Notes under the pieces: model-generated
Seen by the model: the letters and a program-made list of their open reading frames with translations, nothing else
Databases searched by the model: none
Told to the model about the DNA's origin: nothing
Position numbers and translations under genes: made by a program
Shown: one piece after another, positions 34,312 through 43,186 of the stretch
How the letters are laid out: each line of letters begins with the position of its first letter
Position numbering within the stretch: position 1 is the first letter of the stretch
Origin: Bacteroidota bacterium
Lineage (GTDB): Bacteria > Bacteroidota > Bacteroidia > Sphingobacteriales > Sphingobacteriaceae
Length of the DNA: 64,000 nucleotides
NCBI GenBank assembly: GCA_018266915.1
Contig: JAFDZM010000024.1
Coordinates: forward strand, 1-64,000
Direction: 5' to 3'

Positions 34312-35667
34312 ATGGTAAAGAAAATTTTACTCGCATTCTTCATGGTAGCTTTCACGCTATCATTGGCTTCTGCCCAGCAGAAAAAACTCGGCAACGAAAC
34401 CGAAGCACAAAAGAAACAACGCATGAAATGGTGGACGGATGCCCGTTTCGGCATGTTTATCCATTGGGGCTTGTATTCGCAAGCCGCCCGTCACGAATGG
34501 GTGAAGCATAACGAGCACATGACTAATGCTGAATACCAGAAATACTTCGACCAGTTTGATCCCGATCATTTCGACCCCAAAAAATGGGCTCGCGAAGCAA
34601 AAGCTGCGGGGATGAAATATGCCGTATTGACTACCAAGCACCACGAAGGGTTCTGCCTGTTCGATTCAAAGTATACCAATTACAAAGCCACCAATACCAA
34701 AGCGAAACGCGACCTGGTAAAGGAATTTGTAGACGCTTTTAGGGCCGAAGGTTTGAAAGTTGGGTTTTATTATTCATTACTCGACTGGCACCATCCCGAT
34801 TATACAATGGACAATGCGCATCCGCTGGTTCAGGTTGATACCAGCAAAGCCAATTATGATCGCCTGAACAAAGGCCGCGATATGAACAAATACCGCGAGT
34901 ACCTGAAAAACCAGATCACCGAATTGATGACCAAATATGGTAAAATAGATATTCTATGGATGGATTGGTCGTGGAACAAAGGCGACCCACATGGCAAATG
35001 GGGTGATGACTGGGGGGCAAAAGACCTGCTGAAAATCGTTAGAAAATTACAACCGGGTATCATCGTAAATAACAGGCTTGGACTTTATGATTACAGCGAC
35101 GGCGGTGATTTTGAAACGCCTGAGCAGGTGAGCAGTACAGAACTTGAAAAGTACAAAGGCAAAACATTTGAAACCTGCCAGACATTCTCAGGTTCATGGG
35201 GTTACTACCGTGATGAGAACACCTGGAAAACACACCGTCAGTTATTGGATTTGTTGATCACTTCAGTAAGCAATGGCGGTAACCTGATATTGAATGTTGG
35301 TCCTACAGCGCGCGGAGAGTTTGATTACCGTGCAACTCATGCACTCGATAGTCTTTCTTATTGGATGCATGCGAACGATAAATCGATTTACGACTGTTCT
35401 TTTGCTCCGTCACAATTCAAAGCGCCAGATGGTAACAAGCTGACTTACAATCCTACAACCAAGCGCTTGTATATCCATTTGTACAATTACCCGGCAGATG
35501 GTAAACTGGTATTGCCGGATTATAAAGGAAAAGTGAAGTATGCTCAATTTTTGAATGACTATTCGGAAGTGAAATATGTGTCTTCCGGCGGAAACGATCT
35601 GGAGTTAACTTTGCCAAAAACCAAGCCGCCTTATGAAATACCGGTGGTTGAACTAACGCTGCAATAA
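34312..35667 (+). CDS. Alpha-L-fucosidase, GH29, exported
   Basis: The 451-residue enzyme has a signal peptide (1-21, ending ASAQ). The GH29 catalytic barrel is clear: WWTDARFGMFIHWGLYS, a His pair in LTTKHHEGFCLFDS, and the nucleophile Asp218 in ILWMDWSW. A C-terminal beta domain follows from about residue 360. It hydrolyses alpha-fucosyl bonds of glycans in the periplasm with retention. It starts 12 nt after the permease gene, and its stop overlaps the mutarotase start by one base, so these three are one transcription unit. Confidence 0.93.
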   Translation: MVKKILLAFFMVAFTLSLASAQQKKLGNETEAQKKQRMKWWTDARFGMFIHWGLYSQAARHEWVKHNEHMTNAEYQKYFDQFDPDHFDPKKWAREAKAAGMKYAVLTTKHHEGFCLFDSKYTNYKATNTKAKRDLVKEFVDAFRAEGLKVGFYYSLLDWHHPDYTMDNAHPLVQVDTSKANYDRLNKGRDMNKYREYLKNQITELMTKYGKIDILWMDWSWNKGDPHGKWGDDWGAKDLLKIVRKLQPGIIVNNRLGLYDYSDGGDFETPEQVSSTELEKYKGKTFETCQTFSGSWGYYRDENTWKTHRQLLDLLITSVSNGGNLILNVGPTARGEFDYRATHALDSLSYWMHANDKSIYDCSFAPSQFKAPDGNKLTYNPTTKRLYIHLYNYPADGKLVLPDYKGKVKYAQFLNDYSEVKYVSSGGNDLELTLPKTKPPYEIPVVELTLQ

Positions 35668-36002
35668 TGAAAAGATATACCCTGGCGCTCGATCTGAAGG
35701 ATGATGCAGCATTGATTGCCGAATATGAAGAATACCACCGATCAGTATGGTCCGAGATAAAGAAAAGCATTACGGACTCAGGTATCACTGATATGGAGAT
35801 ATACCGTTTCGATAACCATTTGTTTATGGTGATGGAGACGGAGGATGATTTCAGCTTTGACCGCAAAGCGGCAATGGACAATGGCAACGCCAAAGTGCAG
35901 GAATGGGAATCCCTGATGTGGAAATTTCAGCAGCCGCTGAAAAATGCAAAGCCAGGCGAGAAGTGGGTATTGATGGACAGGATTTTTAAGTTGGGGGAAT
36001 AG
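35667..36002 (+). CDS. L-fucose/L-rhamnose mutarotase (RhaM family)
   Basis: The 111-residue protein matches the RhaM-type (DUF718) mutarotase family: YEEYHRSVWSEIKKSI holds the catalytic His, then IYRFDNHLFMVMET and a W-rich end (WKFQQPL). It interconverts the anomers of the free sugar in the cytoplasm so that the next dehydrogenase receives the form it uses. The one-base overlap with the fucosidase gene supports fucose as substrate. Confidence 0.87.
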   Translation: MKRYTLALDLKDDAALIAEYEEYHRSVWSEIKKSITDSGITDMEIYRFDNHLFMVMETEDDFSFDRKAAMDNGNAKVQEWESLMWKFQQPLKNAKPGEKWVLMDRIFKLGE

Positions 36003-36111
36003 TTAACCGGTGATTAGTGATCAGTTAACCAGTGATCAGCAAATAGTTTAATATAATAAGTTAATCATGGTAATCCTTAAATCTGGAAAATCATGGTTCA
36101 TACAAATACAG

Positions 36112-37767
36112 ATGACACAACATAGTTACTTACGCATACACCCAAAGGATAACGTGCTGGTTGCATTGCGTGACCTGGACCAGGGAACTGCTATAGAGTT
36201 TGAAGGCCAGAGTTTTAACCTGGCGGATAAGGTTGCTGCCAAACACAAATTTACCCTGAATGCCGTGCAGCCTGATGACTCCATTTTTATGTATGGTGTA
36301 TTGGTTGGCAAAGCAACCAAACCTGTTCCGCAAGGGGGATTAATATCTACAGAAAACATTCATCATGCCTCAAGTGAGTTCCATTTAGGAAAAAGAAAAC
36401 TCGACTGGCATAAGCCTGATACTTCTAAGTTTGAAGGCCGTACATTTAATGGCTACCATCGTGCAGATGGCTCAGTGGGAACAGCCAATTATTGGATCGT
36501 TATTCCGCTGGTGTTTTGCGAGAATCGGAACATACAGGTAATGCGCGAGGCCTTGGTTGATAAACTGGGCTACAAAAAAGCAAAACGATACGAGAATGAA
36601 GTAGAGCAATTAATGGAGCTTTACGAGGCAGGAAAATCGACCCAGGAAATATTGAGCGCTGATATGCAGTCGGGCAACGAAGCGGCGGGCAATAAACGCT
36701 TCTTCAAAAATATCGATGGCATTAAATTCCTGACCCACGATATGGGTTGCGGTGGTACACAACAGGATTCGCAAGCTTTATGCGGATTACTGGCCGGCTA
36801 TATTACACATCCAAATGTTGCAGGGGCCACAGTACTGAGCTTAGGGTGCCAGCACGCGCAAGCCCATATTTTACAGGACGAAATTGCTAAACGTGATCCC
36901 AACTTCAGTAAGCCGCTGGTGATACTGGAGCAGCAAAAAATGGGCACCGAGCGCAATCTGTTACAGCATGCGCTCAAACAAACTTTTGCAGCTCTGATGG
37001 AGGCAAACCAGACCGAACGAACTCCGGCGCCTTTATCTAAACTATGTATAGGTTTAGAATGTGGTGGCTCTGATGGGTTTTCTGGCATATCGGCTAACCC
37101 TGCATTGGGTTATGTGTCGGACATCCTGGTTTCATTAGGTGGGTCGGTGATCCTATCCGAGTTCCCTGAACTTTGCGGAGTAGAGCAGGAGCTAAGCGAC
37201 CGATGCGTAGATGAAAATACAGCCAAACGCTTTATGGACCTGATGATCACCTACAATGCCAGGGCTGAGCAAAATGGTTCTGGATTTTATGCCAACCCGT
37301 CCTTCGGGAATATTAAAGACGGCTTGATCACTGATGCGATCAAATCAGCAGGGGCGGCAAAAAAAGGGGGGACATCGCCTGTTATGGCGGTGCTGGATTA
37401 CCCTGAAAAGGTAACTAAGAGCGGATTGAATCTTTTATGTACTCCGGGTAGTGATGTGGAAAGCACTACAGCAGAAGTCGGCTCAGGTGCGAATATTGTA
37501 TTATTTACTACCGGTTTGGGTACGCCAACCGGAAACCCTGTTGCACCTGTAATCAAATTGTCAACCAACACTGCTACTTATAATCGCATGCCAGATATCA
37601 TCGACATTAATTGCGGGACAATCATTGAAGGCTTGGAAACCATCAAACAGGTAGGCGAGCGTATTTTAGAATATGTGATCAGTGTAGCCAACGGCGAGGA
37701 ACAACCAAAATCAGTTCAATTAGAGCAGGATGATTTTATTCCGTGGAAGCGTGGCGTATCATTATAA
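36112..37767 (+). CDS. UxaA-family sugar-acid dehydratase, probable L-fuconate dehydratase
   Basis: The frame opens at 36067, but ATG 36112 (MTQHSYLRIHPKDNVLVAL) matches the normal start of the N-terminal SAF domain. The catalytic part shows the UxaA motifs THDMGCGGTQQD, LSLGCQHAQ and GLECGGSDGFSGISANPA; length (551 residues) is normal for the fused SAF-catalytic form. UxaA dehydrates D-altronate, and in Campylobacter jejuni a split UxaA homologue sits in the fucose cluster, so here it likely turns L-fuconate into 2-keto-3-deoxy-L-fuconate. Confidence 0.85.
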   Translation: MTQHSYLRIHPKDNVLVALRDLDQGTAIEFEGQSFNLADKVAAKHKFTLNAVQPDDSIFMYGVLVGKATKPVPQGGLISTENIHHASSEFHLGKRKLDWHKPDTSKFEGRTFNGYHRADGSVGTANYWIVIPLVFCENRNIQVMREALVDKLGYKKAKRYENEVEQLMELYEAGKSTQEILSADMQSGNEAAGNKRFFKNIDGIKFLTHDMGCGGTQQDSQALCGLLAGYITHPNVAGATVLSLGCQHAQAHILQDEIAKRDPNFSKPLVILEQQKMGTERNLLQHALKQTFAALMEANQTERTPAPLSKLCIGLECGGSDGFSGISANPALGYVSDILVSLGGSVILSEFPELCGVEQELSDRCVDENTAKRFMDLMITYNARAEQNGSGFYANPSFGNIKDGLITDAIKSAGAAKKGGTSPVMAVLDYPEKVTKSGLNLLCTPGSDVESTTAEVGSGANIVLFTTGLGTPTGNPVAPVIKLSTNTATYNRMPDIIDINCGTIIEGLETIKQVGERILEYVISVANGEEQPKSVQLEQDDFIPWKRGVSL

Positions 37768-37817
37768 ACAGAATTAAAATAAAGTCTTCCCTTATGTGGG
37801 AGATTTAGAGGGGGATT

Positions 37818-38582
37818 ATGTTTTCAATACAAAATAAATCAGCTATAATAACGGGCGGTGGAAGTGGTATAGGCAAGGCTATTGCAGAACTTTTTGCAAA
37901 GCAAGGAGCAACAGTGCACATCATCGACCTTGATGAACAATCGGCGTCTGCAACAGTTAATGAAATACAACAAAATGGAGGTAAGGCCTCCTATCATATT
38001 TGCGACGTTAGCAAACAGCAGCAAGTATTAGATGTTTTCAATTCAATTGGCCAGATAGATATCCTGGTAAACAATGCAGGCATCGCACACGTAGGCGCAG
38101 CAGCTACTACCAGCGAAGCAGATTTCGACAGAGTGATGAATGTGAATGTGAAAGGGGCTTATAATTGTCTGTTCGCGGCGATACCATTAATGAAAGCCAA
38201 AGGCGGCGGTGTTATTTTGAATACGGCATCCATTGCTGCAAGTGTGGGTTTGGTTGACCGCTTTGCATATTCAACCAGCAAAGGGGCTATTTTTGCAATG
38301 ACACTCTCCGTAGCCCGTGATTACCTGCATGATAATATCCGATGCAATAGTATCTCTCCGGCACGTGTGCACACCCCGTTTGTGGATGGTTTTATCGCCA
38401 AAAACTATCCTGATAACCAACAGGAAATATTTGAGAAATTATCAAAAAGCCAACCTATAGGGCGCATGGGTAAACCCGAAGAAATAGCGGCATTGGCTCT
38501 GTATCTTTGCTCGGATGAAGCCGGTTTCATTACCGGCTGCGATTATCCTATTGATGGCGGCTTTATAAAGATCAATACATAA
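37818..38582 (+). CDS. Short-chain dehydrogenase, probable 2-keto-3-deoxy-L-fuconate dehydrogenase
   Basis: The 254-residue protein has the NAD-binding TGGGSGIG motif, NNAG near residue 85, a Ser in LNTASIAAS, the catalytic Tyr-x3-Lys in FAYSTSKGA and the C-terminal YPIDGG. In the non-phosphorylating L-fucose pathway an SDR oxidises 2-keto-3-deoxy-L-fuconate at C4; position between the dehydratase and the FAH-family hydrolase makes that the best role. A conversion of L-fucose itself is an alternative. Confidence 0.8.
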   Translation: MFSIQNKSAIITGGGSGIGKAIAELFAKQGATVHIIDLDEQSASATVNEIQQNGGKASYHICDVSKQQQVLDVFNSIGQIDILVNNAGIAHVGAAATTSEADFDRVMNVNVKGAYNCLFAAIPLMKAKGGGVILNTASIAASVGLVDRFAYSTSKGAIFAMTLSVARDYLHDNIRCNSISPARVHTPFVDGFIAKNYPDNQQEIFEKLSKSQPIGRMGKPEEIAALALYLCSDEAGFITGCDYPIDGGFIKINT

Positions 38583-38590
38583 AAATATTA

Positions 38591-38624
38591 CCGTAGAGAC
38601 GAAATGCATCGCGTCTCTACACGG
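38591..38624. repeat. Short palindrome (gtagagacg type)
   Basis: ccgtagagacg pairs with cgtctctacacgg around aaatgcatcg, a common intergenic hairpin in many bacterial groups. It sits between two genes of the fucose operon and could lower or tune downstream expression. Confidence 0.65.
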
Positions 38625-38665
38625 AATAACAATACCAGAACAACAATAAATCATTACTTTTATCT

Positions 38666-39517
38666 ATGAAACTAATCCGATTCGGCGAAGCCGGTAAAGA
38701 AAAAACAGGCGTCCTGATTAATGATAAACGATACGACACCTCTGCTTTTGGCGGGGATTATGATGAGAAATTCTTCGGGAATGATGGCTTGAACAAATTA
38801 GCCGCATTTGTGAAAAACAATAACCTGCCAGAGGTGGGCGATGATGTGCGTTTGGGATGTCCGCTTGGCCGACCGTCAAAGATCGTATGCATCGGCTTAA
38901 ATTATGTCGATCACGCTACAGAAACTAATGCTACGCCGCCGGCTGAACCTGTAATATTCATGAAGTCGACCACGGCTATCGTTGGTCCGAATGATGATAT
39001 TGTCATCCCTAAAAACTCTGTAAAAACCGATTGGGAAGTTGAGCTGGCAGTAGTGATCGGCAAAAAAGCAAGTTATGTAGATGAGTCTGAAGCAATGGAT
39101 TACGTTGCAGGATATGTATTACATAATGACGTTTCAGAACGGGAGTTTCAATTGGAACGCGCCGGTACGTGGGATAAAGGCAAAGGATGCGATACCTTTG
39201 CACCGATTGGCCCATTTATGGCAACGCCGGATGAGATAGCAGATCCGCATCAACTTCGCCTCTGGCTCAAACTAAATGGTAAAACCATGCAGGACGGCAC
39301 CACAGCAAACTTTATATTCAACATTCCGCACCTGATCAGCTATACCAGCCAGTTCATGACCCTTTTGCCGGGCGATATCATTTCAACCGGTACACCTGCC
39401 GGAGTTGGCTTGGGTATGAAACCGAATGTATACCTGAAGCCAGGCGATATAGTAGAATTAGGAATTGACGGTTTGGGCTCGGCAACGCAAAAACTGGTAG
39501 CGTATGCAAAGAATTGA
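38666..39517 (+). CDS. FAH-family hydrolase, probable 2,4-diketo-3-deoxy-L-fuconate hydrolase
   Basis: The 283-residue protein has a short N-terminal domain and the FAH catalytic domain from about residue 70 (IVCIGLNYVDHATETN, metal ligands in DWEVELAVVIGKK and HNDVSEREFQ, and GDIISTGTPAGVGLG). Members hydrolyse beta-diketo acids with a divalent metal. In fucose oxidation such an enzyme splits 2,4-diketo-3-deoxy-L-fuconate into pyruvate and L-lactate. Its end overlaps the lactonase gene by 14 nt. Confidence 0.85.
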   Translation: MKLIRFGEAGKEKTGVLINDKRYDTSAFGGDYDEKFFGNDGLNKLAAFVKNNNLPEVGDDVRLGCPLGRPSKIVCIGLNYVDHATETNATPPAEPVIFMKSTTAIVGPNDDIVIPKNSVKTDWEVELAVVIGKKASYVDESEAMDYVAGYVLHNDVSEREFQLERAGTWDKGKGCDTFAPIGPFMATPDEIADPHQLRLWLKLNGKTMQDGTTANFIFNIPHLISYTSQFMTLLPGDIISTGTPAGVGLGMKPNVYLKPGDIVELGIDGLGSATQKLVAYAKN

Positions 39518-40343
39518 TGCACACCAGCATTTTTGGAAGTTCGACCCGGTAAGAGACAACTGGATCAACAGCGATATGTCCGTCATCGCACGGGATTTTT
39601 TGCCTAATGATCTGTTGCCTATTCTGCAACGCAACAATATCGACGGAACAGTAGTGGTACAGACTTGTCATATGGAGGAGGATAACCGTTTTATGCTCGG
39701 ACTGGCAGATCAATATAGCTTTATAAAAGGTGTGGTTGGATGGGTGAACCTGCAATCGATCAAGGTTGAAGATAAGCTGAAGTATTATCATGATCTATTC
39801 CCAAAAATGAAGGGCTTTCGTCATGTTTTACAAGCTGATCCGGATGATCAATTAATGCTTCGGGACAGTTTCAAAAATGGCATCTCTTTGCTCAATAAAT
39901 ACAATTTTACTTACGATATACTGATCTACCCAAAGCATTTGAAATATGCTGCGCAGTTGGCTGCCGAATTTCCGGATCAAAAATTCGTGGTTGACCACTT
40001 GGCGAAACCGCACATCAAAACAAAGGAAATTGATAGCTGGAAAAGGGATATAGAAGCGCTGTCAAAGAATCTGAACGTATACTGCAAAGTATCAGGTATG
40101 CTTACTGAAGCCGATTGGTATTCGTGGAAGACGGAAGATTTTACGCCATACCTGGATACAGTTTTCAACGCTTTTAGTATAAATCGGGTAATGTATGGCT
40201 CTGATTGGCCGGTTTGCAAACTGGCGGGCGGCTACAACCGGGCATTGGAGATATTACAAATCTATACATCGCGATTCTCTGAAAAAGAACAGGAACAATT
40301 CTATGGTGGCAATGCCATCGAATTTTATAATCTAACGGAATAA
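39504..40343 (+). CDS. L-fuconolactone hydrolase-like amidohydrolase
   Basis: The 279-residue protein starts right at the metal motif IDAHQHFW, typical of the COG3618 amidohydrolase group, and has VVDHLAKPHIK, CKVSGMLTEADW and a late YGSDWPVCKL with the catalytic Asp. This group includes L-fucono-1,5-lactonase and L-rhamnono-lactonase. It should open the lactone produced by the fucose dehydrogenase to L-fuconate. It overlaps the FAH-family gene by 14 nt. Confidence 0.87.
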   Translation: MQRIDAHQHFWKFDPVRDNWINSDMSVIARDFLPNDLLPILQRNNIDGTVVVQTCHMEEDNRFMLGLADQYSFIKGVVGWVNLQSIKVEDKLKYYHDLFPKMKGFRHVLQADPDDQLMLRDSFKNGISLLNKYNFTYDILIYPKHLKYAAQLAAEFPDQKFVVDHLAKPHIKTKEIDSWKRDIEALSKNLNVYCKVSGMLTEADWYSWKTEDFTPYLDTVFNAFSINRVMYGSDWPVCKLAGGYNRALEILQIYTSRFSEKEQEQFYGGNAIEFYNLTE

Positions 40344-40354
40344 ATTCTCCGGTA

Positions 40355-40420
40355 TAGCCCCATCGGGCTAAATATTGATAGAATAATATATAACAAAACC
40401 AATTACGTGCCGTAGGTACG
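40355..40420. repeat. Two-hairpin repeat (tagccc / cgtacc type)
   Basis: A hairpin tagccc-catc-gggcta (40355-40370) is followed 35 nt later by the palindrome cgtgccgtaggtacg (40406-40420). This two-part text is a known style of intergenic repeat in this phylum. It separates the lactonase and the next dehydrogenase gene. Confidence 0.6.
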
Positions 40421-40435
40421 AAACCTAAAAATAGA

Positions 40436-41209
40436 ATGGATCTTCAATTAAAAGATAAAATAATCATCGTAAGCGGTGGCGCTAAGGGCATTGGCGAGGG
40501 TATTGTAAAGGTATTAGCGGCAGAAGGAGCCTTCCCGGTTATTATTGGTCGCAGCGAAGAGGATAATTTGAAAGTGGTGAATGATCTTGGTGGAAAAGCA
40601 TCGCAAATTGTAGCTGAACTGACCGATCCTGCCCAATGCGAAAATGCAGTTAAGACTGTCATCAAAAAATATGGACATGTTGATGGGCTTGTAAATAATG
40701 CCGGCGTAAATGATGGTGTGGGTTTGGAAAAAGGAAACTACGAGCAGTTTATGGCATCGCTGCATAAAAACCTGGTGCACTATTATCTGCTGGCACATTA
40801 TGCCTTGCCAGAATTGAAAAAGAGTAAGGGAGCTATAGTAAACATCGGCTCAAAAACTGCGGAAACGGGCCAGGGAAACACTTCGGCATATGCTGCGTCA
40901 AATGGGGGCCGGAACGCATTAACACGCGAATGGGCTGTGGAACTGTTGCCTTATGGTATCAGGGTAAACGCGGTTATTGTAGCCGAGTGCTGGACACCAT
41001 TATATGCTACCTGGATAAAAACACTGGCCGACCCGGACGAAAAACTCAAATCCATTATCTCCAAAATACCATTAGAAAACCGAATGACCACCTGCGAAGA
41101 GATAGCCAATATGGTGGCTTTCTTATTATCTGAAAGGTCAAGCCATACTACCGGACAGTTGATTCATGTGGATGGTGGCTATACGCATTTGGATAGGGCG
41201 ATAAGTTAA
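40436..41209 (+). CDS. Short-chain dehydrogenase, probable L-fucose dehydrogenase (FucX-like)
   Basis: The 257-residue protein has the cofactor motif SGGAKGIG, NNAGVND near residue 88 and the block ALTREWAVELLPYGIRVN. By position and by resemblance to FucX of C. jejuni it likely oxidises L-fucose at C1. It is odd in the active site: the usual Tyr-x3-Lys reads Tyr152-Ala-Ala-Ser-Asn156, so the lysine that lowers the tyrosine pKa is missing. It may still act by another arrangement, or be impaired. Confidence 0.75.
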   Translation: MDLQLKDKIIIVSGGAKGIGEGIVKVLAAEGAFPVIIGRSEEDNLKVVNDLGGKASQIVAELTDPAQCENAVKTVIKKYGHVDGLVNNAGVNDGVGLEKGNYEQFMASLHKNLVHYYLLAHYALPELKKSKGAIVNIGSKTAETGQGNTSAYAASNGGRNALTREWAVELLPYGIRVNAVIVAECWTPLYATWIKTLADPDEKLKSIISKIPLENRMTTCEEIANMVAFLLSERSSHTTGQLIHVDGGYTHLDRAIS

Positions 41210-41216
41210 CCATCGG

Positions 41217-41259
41217 ATTTTTCATGGCGATGGGTTTCAAAACCATCGCTATGAAAAAT
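41217..41259. terminator. Strong symmetric hairpin between operon genes
   Basis: Arms 41217-41233 and 41243-41259 pair at 16 of 17 positions, with T5 at the left and A5 at the right, so it could act as a terminator in either direction or as an attenuator. It splits the fucose run into a first part (to the second dehydrogenase) and a second part (IlvD-type gene onward). Confidence 0.6.
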
Positions 41260-41290
41260 GGTAATACCATTACTATAACTTTATAGTGCA

Positions 41291-43006
41291 ATGAAAGACA
41301 AAAAACTACGCAGTAGCGAATGGTTTGGACGGACAGGTAAAGATGGCTTCATCTACCGTTCGTGGATGAAAAACCAGGGCATCCCTGCGCATGAGTTTAA
41401 AGGTAAACCGGTCATCGGCATTTGCAATACCTGGTCGGAGCTTACGCCCTGCAATGCACACTTTCGTGAGCTGGCTGAATCGGTAAAACATGGCATTTAT
41501 GAAGCAGGTGGTTTCCCCGTAGAGTTCCCGGTAATGTCATTAGGCGAAACGCTGATCAAACCCACCGCAATGCTTTATCGTAACCTGGTGAGTATGGATG
41601 TGGAGGAATCCATCCGCGCTAATCCATTGGATGGCGTGGTGTTGCTTTGCGGTTGCGATAAGACTACTCCGGCGCTCATCATGGGTGCTTGCAGCGTAAA
41701 TATTCCGACAATTGTTGTCTCCGGCGGTGCGATGCTGACCGGCAAATACCAAGGACATGATATTGCTACATCAGATGTATGGCGCTTTTCCGAAGCTCAA
41801 CGGGCAGGCCGCATGACAGAGGAAGAAATGAACATTGCCGAGGCCTGCATGTCGCGCAGCAGGGGGCATTGTGCGGTAATGGGTACGGCATCTACTATGG
41901 CTGTGATGGCTGAAGCATTGGGGCTGACCTTGCCAGAAAATGCAGCTATTCCTGCAGCTGATTCACGGCGAAAAGTTTTGGCGCATATGTCGGGCATGCG
42001 AATAGTGGATATGGTGAGAGAAGACCTAAAGCTGTCTGATGTTTTGACACGGGAGGCTTTTGAAAATGCCATCATTACCAATGCAGCAATCGGCGGTTCA
42101 ACTAATTTCATCATTCATTTGCTGGCAATTGCCGGACGTATCGGTGTCGACCTTAGTATTGATGATTTTGATACAAGCATAAAAGGTATTCCATTGCTGG
42201 CTAATCTGCAACCATCCGGCAAATATTTTATGGAAGACCTGTATTATGCAGGGGGCATTCCGGCGGTAATGAAAGAGTTGGATGCTAAACTGAATAGGAA
42301 TGCTTTAACAGTTACAGGGAAACCTATTTCCAATCATTATCAAAATGCTACTTGTTATAATAGAGACGTGATTGCCACGAAGGATGCCCCTTTCAACCCA
42401 TTGGCAGGCATTACTGTTTTAAAAGGTAATGTATGTGAGCACGGTGCGGTGATGAAGCCATCGGCTGCAACCCCGGCTTTGCTGCAACATACCGGGAGAG
42501 CAGTAGTTTTTGAAAATATTGAAGATTATAAATTGCGGGTGGATAATGCTGATTTAGACGTGGACGAAAACAGCGTGATGGTGCTCAAAAATGTCGGACC
42601 AAAAGGTTATCCCGGTATGCCCGAGGTAGGCAACATGGCTATTCCGAAGAAATTACTGGATAAGGGTGTAACCGATATGGTCCGTATTTCAGATGGCCGC
42701 ATGAGCGGGACCGGCTTTGGAACGGTAGTGTTGCATGTATCACCTGAGGCTGCTCTAGGCGGAACATTTGCCATTATTCGGGATGGAGATATAATCGAAC
42801 TGGATTTTAAAAACCGGTCACTGAATGTAAAACTTTCGGCTGAGGAGATATCCAAGCGCAAACAGCAGTTAAAACTGAATAACGATTTTGCCACCCGTGG
42901 TTATGTATATCTTTATCAAAGCCACGTGGAGCAGGCGCATTTAGGCGCAGATCTGGATTTTTTAAAAGGTGGCAGCGGAAGTGAGATCCATAAGGATTCG
43001 CATTAA
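41291..43006 (+). CDS. IlvD/Edd-family sugar-acid dehydratase, L-arabinonate dehydratase-like
   Basis: The 571-residue enzyme has the three iron-sulfur ligands of pentonate dehydratases: Cys54 in WSELTPCN, Cys122 in CGCDKTTPA and Cys194 in SRGHCAVMGTAST; the Lys of DKTTPA is the usual carbamylated metal ligand. Close relatives dehydrate L-arabinonate, D-xylonate or similar acids. Since a UxaA-type dehydratase is already present, this one may serve a second sugar (for example D-arabinose or L-galactose) or act redundantly on L-fuconate. Confidence 0.85.
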   Translation: MKDKKLRSSEWFGRTGKDGFIYRSWMKNQGIPAHEFKGKPVIGICNTWSELTPCNAHFRELAESVKHGIYEAGGFPVEFPVMSLGETLIKPTAMLYRNLVSMDVEESIRANPLDGVVLLCGCDKTTPALIMGACSVNIPTIVVSGGAMLTGKYQGHDIATSDVWRFSEAQRAGRMTEEEMNIAEACMSRSRGHCAVMGTASTMAVMAEALGLTLPENAAIPAADSRRKVLAHMSGMRIVDMVREDLKLSDVLTREAFENAIITNAAIGGSTNFIIHLLAIAGRIGVDLSIDDFDTSIKGIPLLANLQPSGKYFMEDLYYAGGIPAVMKELDAKLNRNALTVTGKPISNHYQNATCYNRDVIATKDAPFNPLAGITVLKGNVCEHGAVMKPSAATPALLQHTGRAVVFENIEDYKLRVDNADLDVDENSVMVLKNVGPKGYPGMPEVGNMAIPKKLLDKGVTDMVRISDGRMSGTGFGTVVLHVSPEAALGGTFAIIRDGDIIELDFKNRSLNVKLSAEEISKRKQQLKLNNDFATRGYVYLYQSHVEQAHLGADLDFLKGGSGSEIHKDSH

Positions 43007-43028
43007 GAGATATAATCAAAGTAAAAAT

Positions 43029-43164
43029 GTCATTTCGATGAGCGGCAGAGGCTAGCGGGCTGGAAGCGAAGAGAAATCTTTTACGATCTGCACGTTCGCT
43101 TGCAAGGTGCAGAAGATTTCTCCTCACCCCAGCACACCACCCCTCACGGTTCGTCGAAATGACA
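43029..43164. repeat. Dispersed palindromic repeat (tgtcatttcga type)
   Basis: The ends tgtcatttcgatgagcgg and its rough complement (tcgtcgaaatgaca, ending 43164) bracket inner arms gaagagaaatctttta / gaagatttctcctc. It occupies most of the gap between the IlvD-type and dehydrogenase genes. No ORF. Confidence 0.65.
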
Positions 43165-43186
43165 GTTATTTTAAAATACTAAATCT

